A stretch of DNA of 13,440 nt from Candidatus Faecivivens stercoripullorum. Lineage in GTDB: Bacteria; Bacillota; Clostridia; Oscillospirales; Ruminococcaceae. A program made the translations under genes and the position numbers. The stretch covers positions 1-13,440 of the forward strand of contig DVLW01000159.1 in the NCBI GenBank assembly GCA_018715285.1. Direction: 5' to 3'. The notes beneath the pieces were generated by a model. That model made no database searches. It saw only the letters and a list, made by a program, of their open reading frames with translations, and was not told where the DNA came from. Shown here in pieces: positions 12,914 through 13,440 of this stretch (positions within the stretch are counted from its first letter, which is position 1; each line of letters opens with the position of its first letter).

Positions 12914-13440
12914 GAAAAATTCCGATCAGAACAGAAAGATTGTAGTCGTTCAGGGAAAAGATATCTATGAATATCGCGCCTTTTATAAGAAGTTTGAGCG
13001 GGCAAAATATATCTCTCACCTTGACCTTTACCGCGCCATTCAGCGCACCTTCCAGCGTGCAAATATTCCGGTATGGTATACCGAAGGGTACCATCCGCAT
13101 ATTTATCTGACCTTTCCGATGCCGATTTTCCTCGGCTGTGAAGGTGTTGAGGAAAGTTTTGATTTCCGGACTACGGTTGACTGTCCGCCTTCTCAGCTGA
13201 TGGAGCAGCTGAACGCCGCATTCCCGGAAGGAATCCGCATTACCAAGGTACAGGCTCCGGTCCATAAAGCATCGGAAATTGCCAAGGCAGATTATACCTT
13301 GCTGTTTACCGCTGATGAGCTGGACAATGCGTCTTTGCTGGGTAAGTGGGAAGCATTTGTCTCACAGCCTCAGATTCCCGCAACCAAACATACCAAAAAA
13401 GGCCCGAAGGAAATCGACCTGAAGCCGATGATCTATGCTA
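12906..13440 (+). CDS. TIGR03936/DUF2344 radical SAM-associated protein (partial)
   Basis: The frame is open to the window edge and gives 178 residues. It contains YRAFYKKFERAKYISHLDLYRAIQRTFQRANIPVWYTEGYHPH followed by a LTFPMPIFLGCEG segment, characteristic of DUF2344 (TIGR03936) proteins. These are encoded next to, or fused with, TIGR03960 radical SAM proteins in Clostridia and relatives, where the pair often precedes RNase G and ribosomal protein L21 genes. A TTG at 12906 overlapping the radical SAM stop is my preferred start (AAGGA 11 bases upstream). A GTG at 12897 is possible but sits only 2 bases from that site. No ATG is available near the start. The C-terminus is outside the window. 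Confidence 0.88.
   Translation, partial: MSEKNSDQNRKIVVVQGKDIYEYRAFYKKFERAKYISHLDLYRAIQRTFQRANIPVWYTEGYHPHIYLTFPMPIFLGCEGVEESFDFRTTVDCPPSQLMEQLNAAFPEGIRITKVQAPVHKASEIAKADYTLLFTADELDNASLLGKWEAFVSQPQIPATKHTKKGPKEIDLKPMIYA

Noticed and set aside
1..13440. CRISPR arrays, tRNA or rRNA genes, phage or toxin-antitoxin modules
   Set aside because: Reading both strands I found no regularly spaced repeats, tRNA-like cloverleaf segments, rRNA-like conserved blocks, or small paired genes of toxin-antitoxin type.

Overview
The window looks like chromosomal DNA from a low-to-mid GC Firmicute, most likely a gut-type member of the Clostridia (Oscillospiraceae/Ruminococcaceae-like). The evidence is a PepV-type M20 dipeptidase, a DUF5662 protein, a ROK regulator, RarA, and the Clostridia-typical pair of a TIGR03960 B12-binding-type radical SAM protein followed by a TIGR03936/DUF2344 partner. 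Promoters are classic sigma-A type (TTGACA-17 bp-TATAAT) and most genes have AGGAG-like ribosome sites. Genus and species cannot be fixed from the sequence alone.

Layout. Bases 1-116 hold the last 37 codons of a DDE/integrase-type transposase on the + strand. Bases 4636-231 hold a tightly packed minus-strand operon of five genes: pepV dipeptidase, FadR/FCD-type GntR regulator, a two-TM protein with TPR-like repeats, a chorismate mutase-GNAT fusion, and DUF5662. It starts at a perfect consensus promoter at 4711-4683 and ends at a hairpin-plus-T-tract terminator at 215-174. Divergently, on the + strand, a DUF4037 protein and a flavodoxin-like protein form a two-gene unit (4827-6497). That unit converges on a zinc sugar-alcohol dehydrogenase at a shared bidirectional terminator (6517-6552).

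From 9561 down to 6561 the minus strand carries a maltose/galactoside-type O-acetyltransferase, a ROK regulator and the sorbitol/xylitol-type dehydrogenase. Each has its own promoter; a clear terminator separates the ROK gene from the dehydrogenase. The start regions of the ROK gene and the dehydrogenase share a similar short motif just after the -10 box, which suggests the ROK protein controls both itself and the dehydrogenase. From 9731 rightwards the + strand carries rarA, then the radical SAM gene, then the DUF2344 gene, which is cut by the window end.

Most unusual points: (1) two perfect 15-bp palindromes, one base apart, between rarA and the radical SAM gene, overlapping a plausible promoter; (2) the chorismate mutase-GNAT fusion, whose mutase active site looks partly eroded, inside a peptidase operon; (3) the repeated operator-like motifs linking the ROK regulator and the dehydrogenase; (4) a GntR/FCD regulator with one expected metal-ligand His replaced by Asn. 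I see no CRISPR array, tRNA, rRNA, phage module or obvious defence system. No stretch longer than 300 bases lacks a gene.
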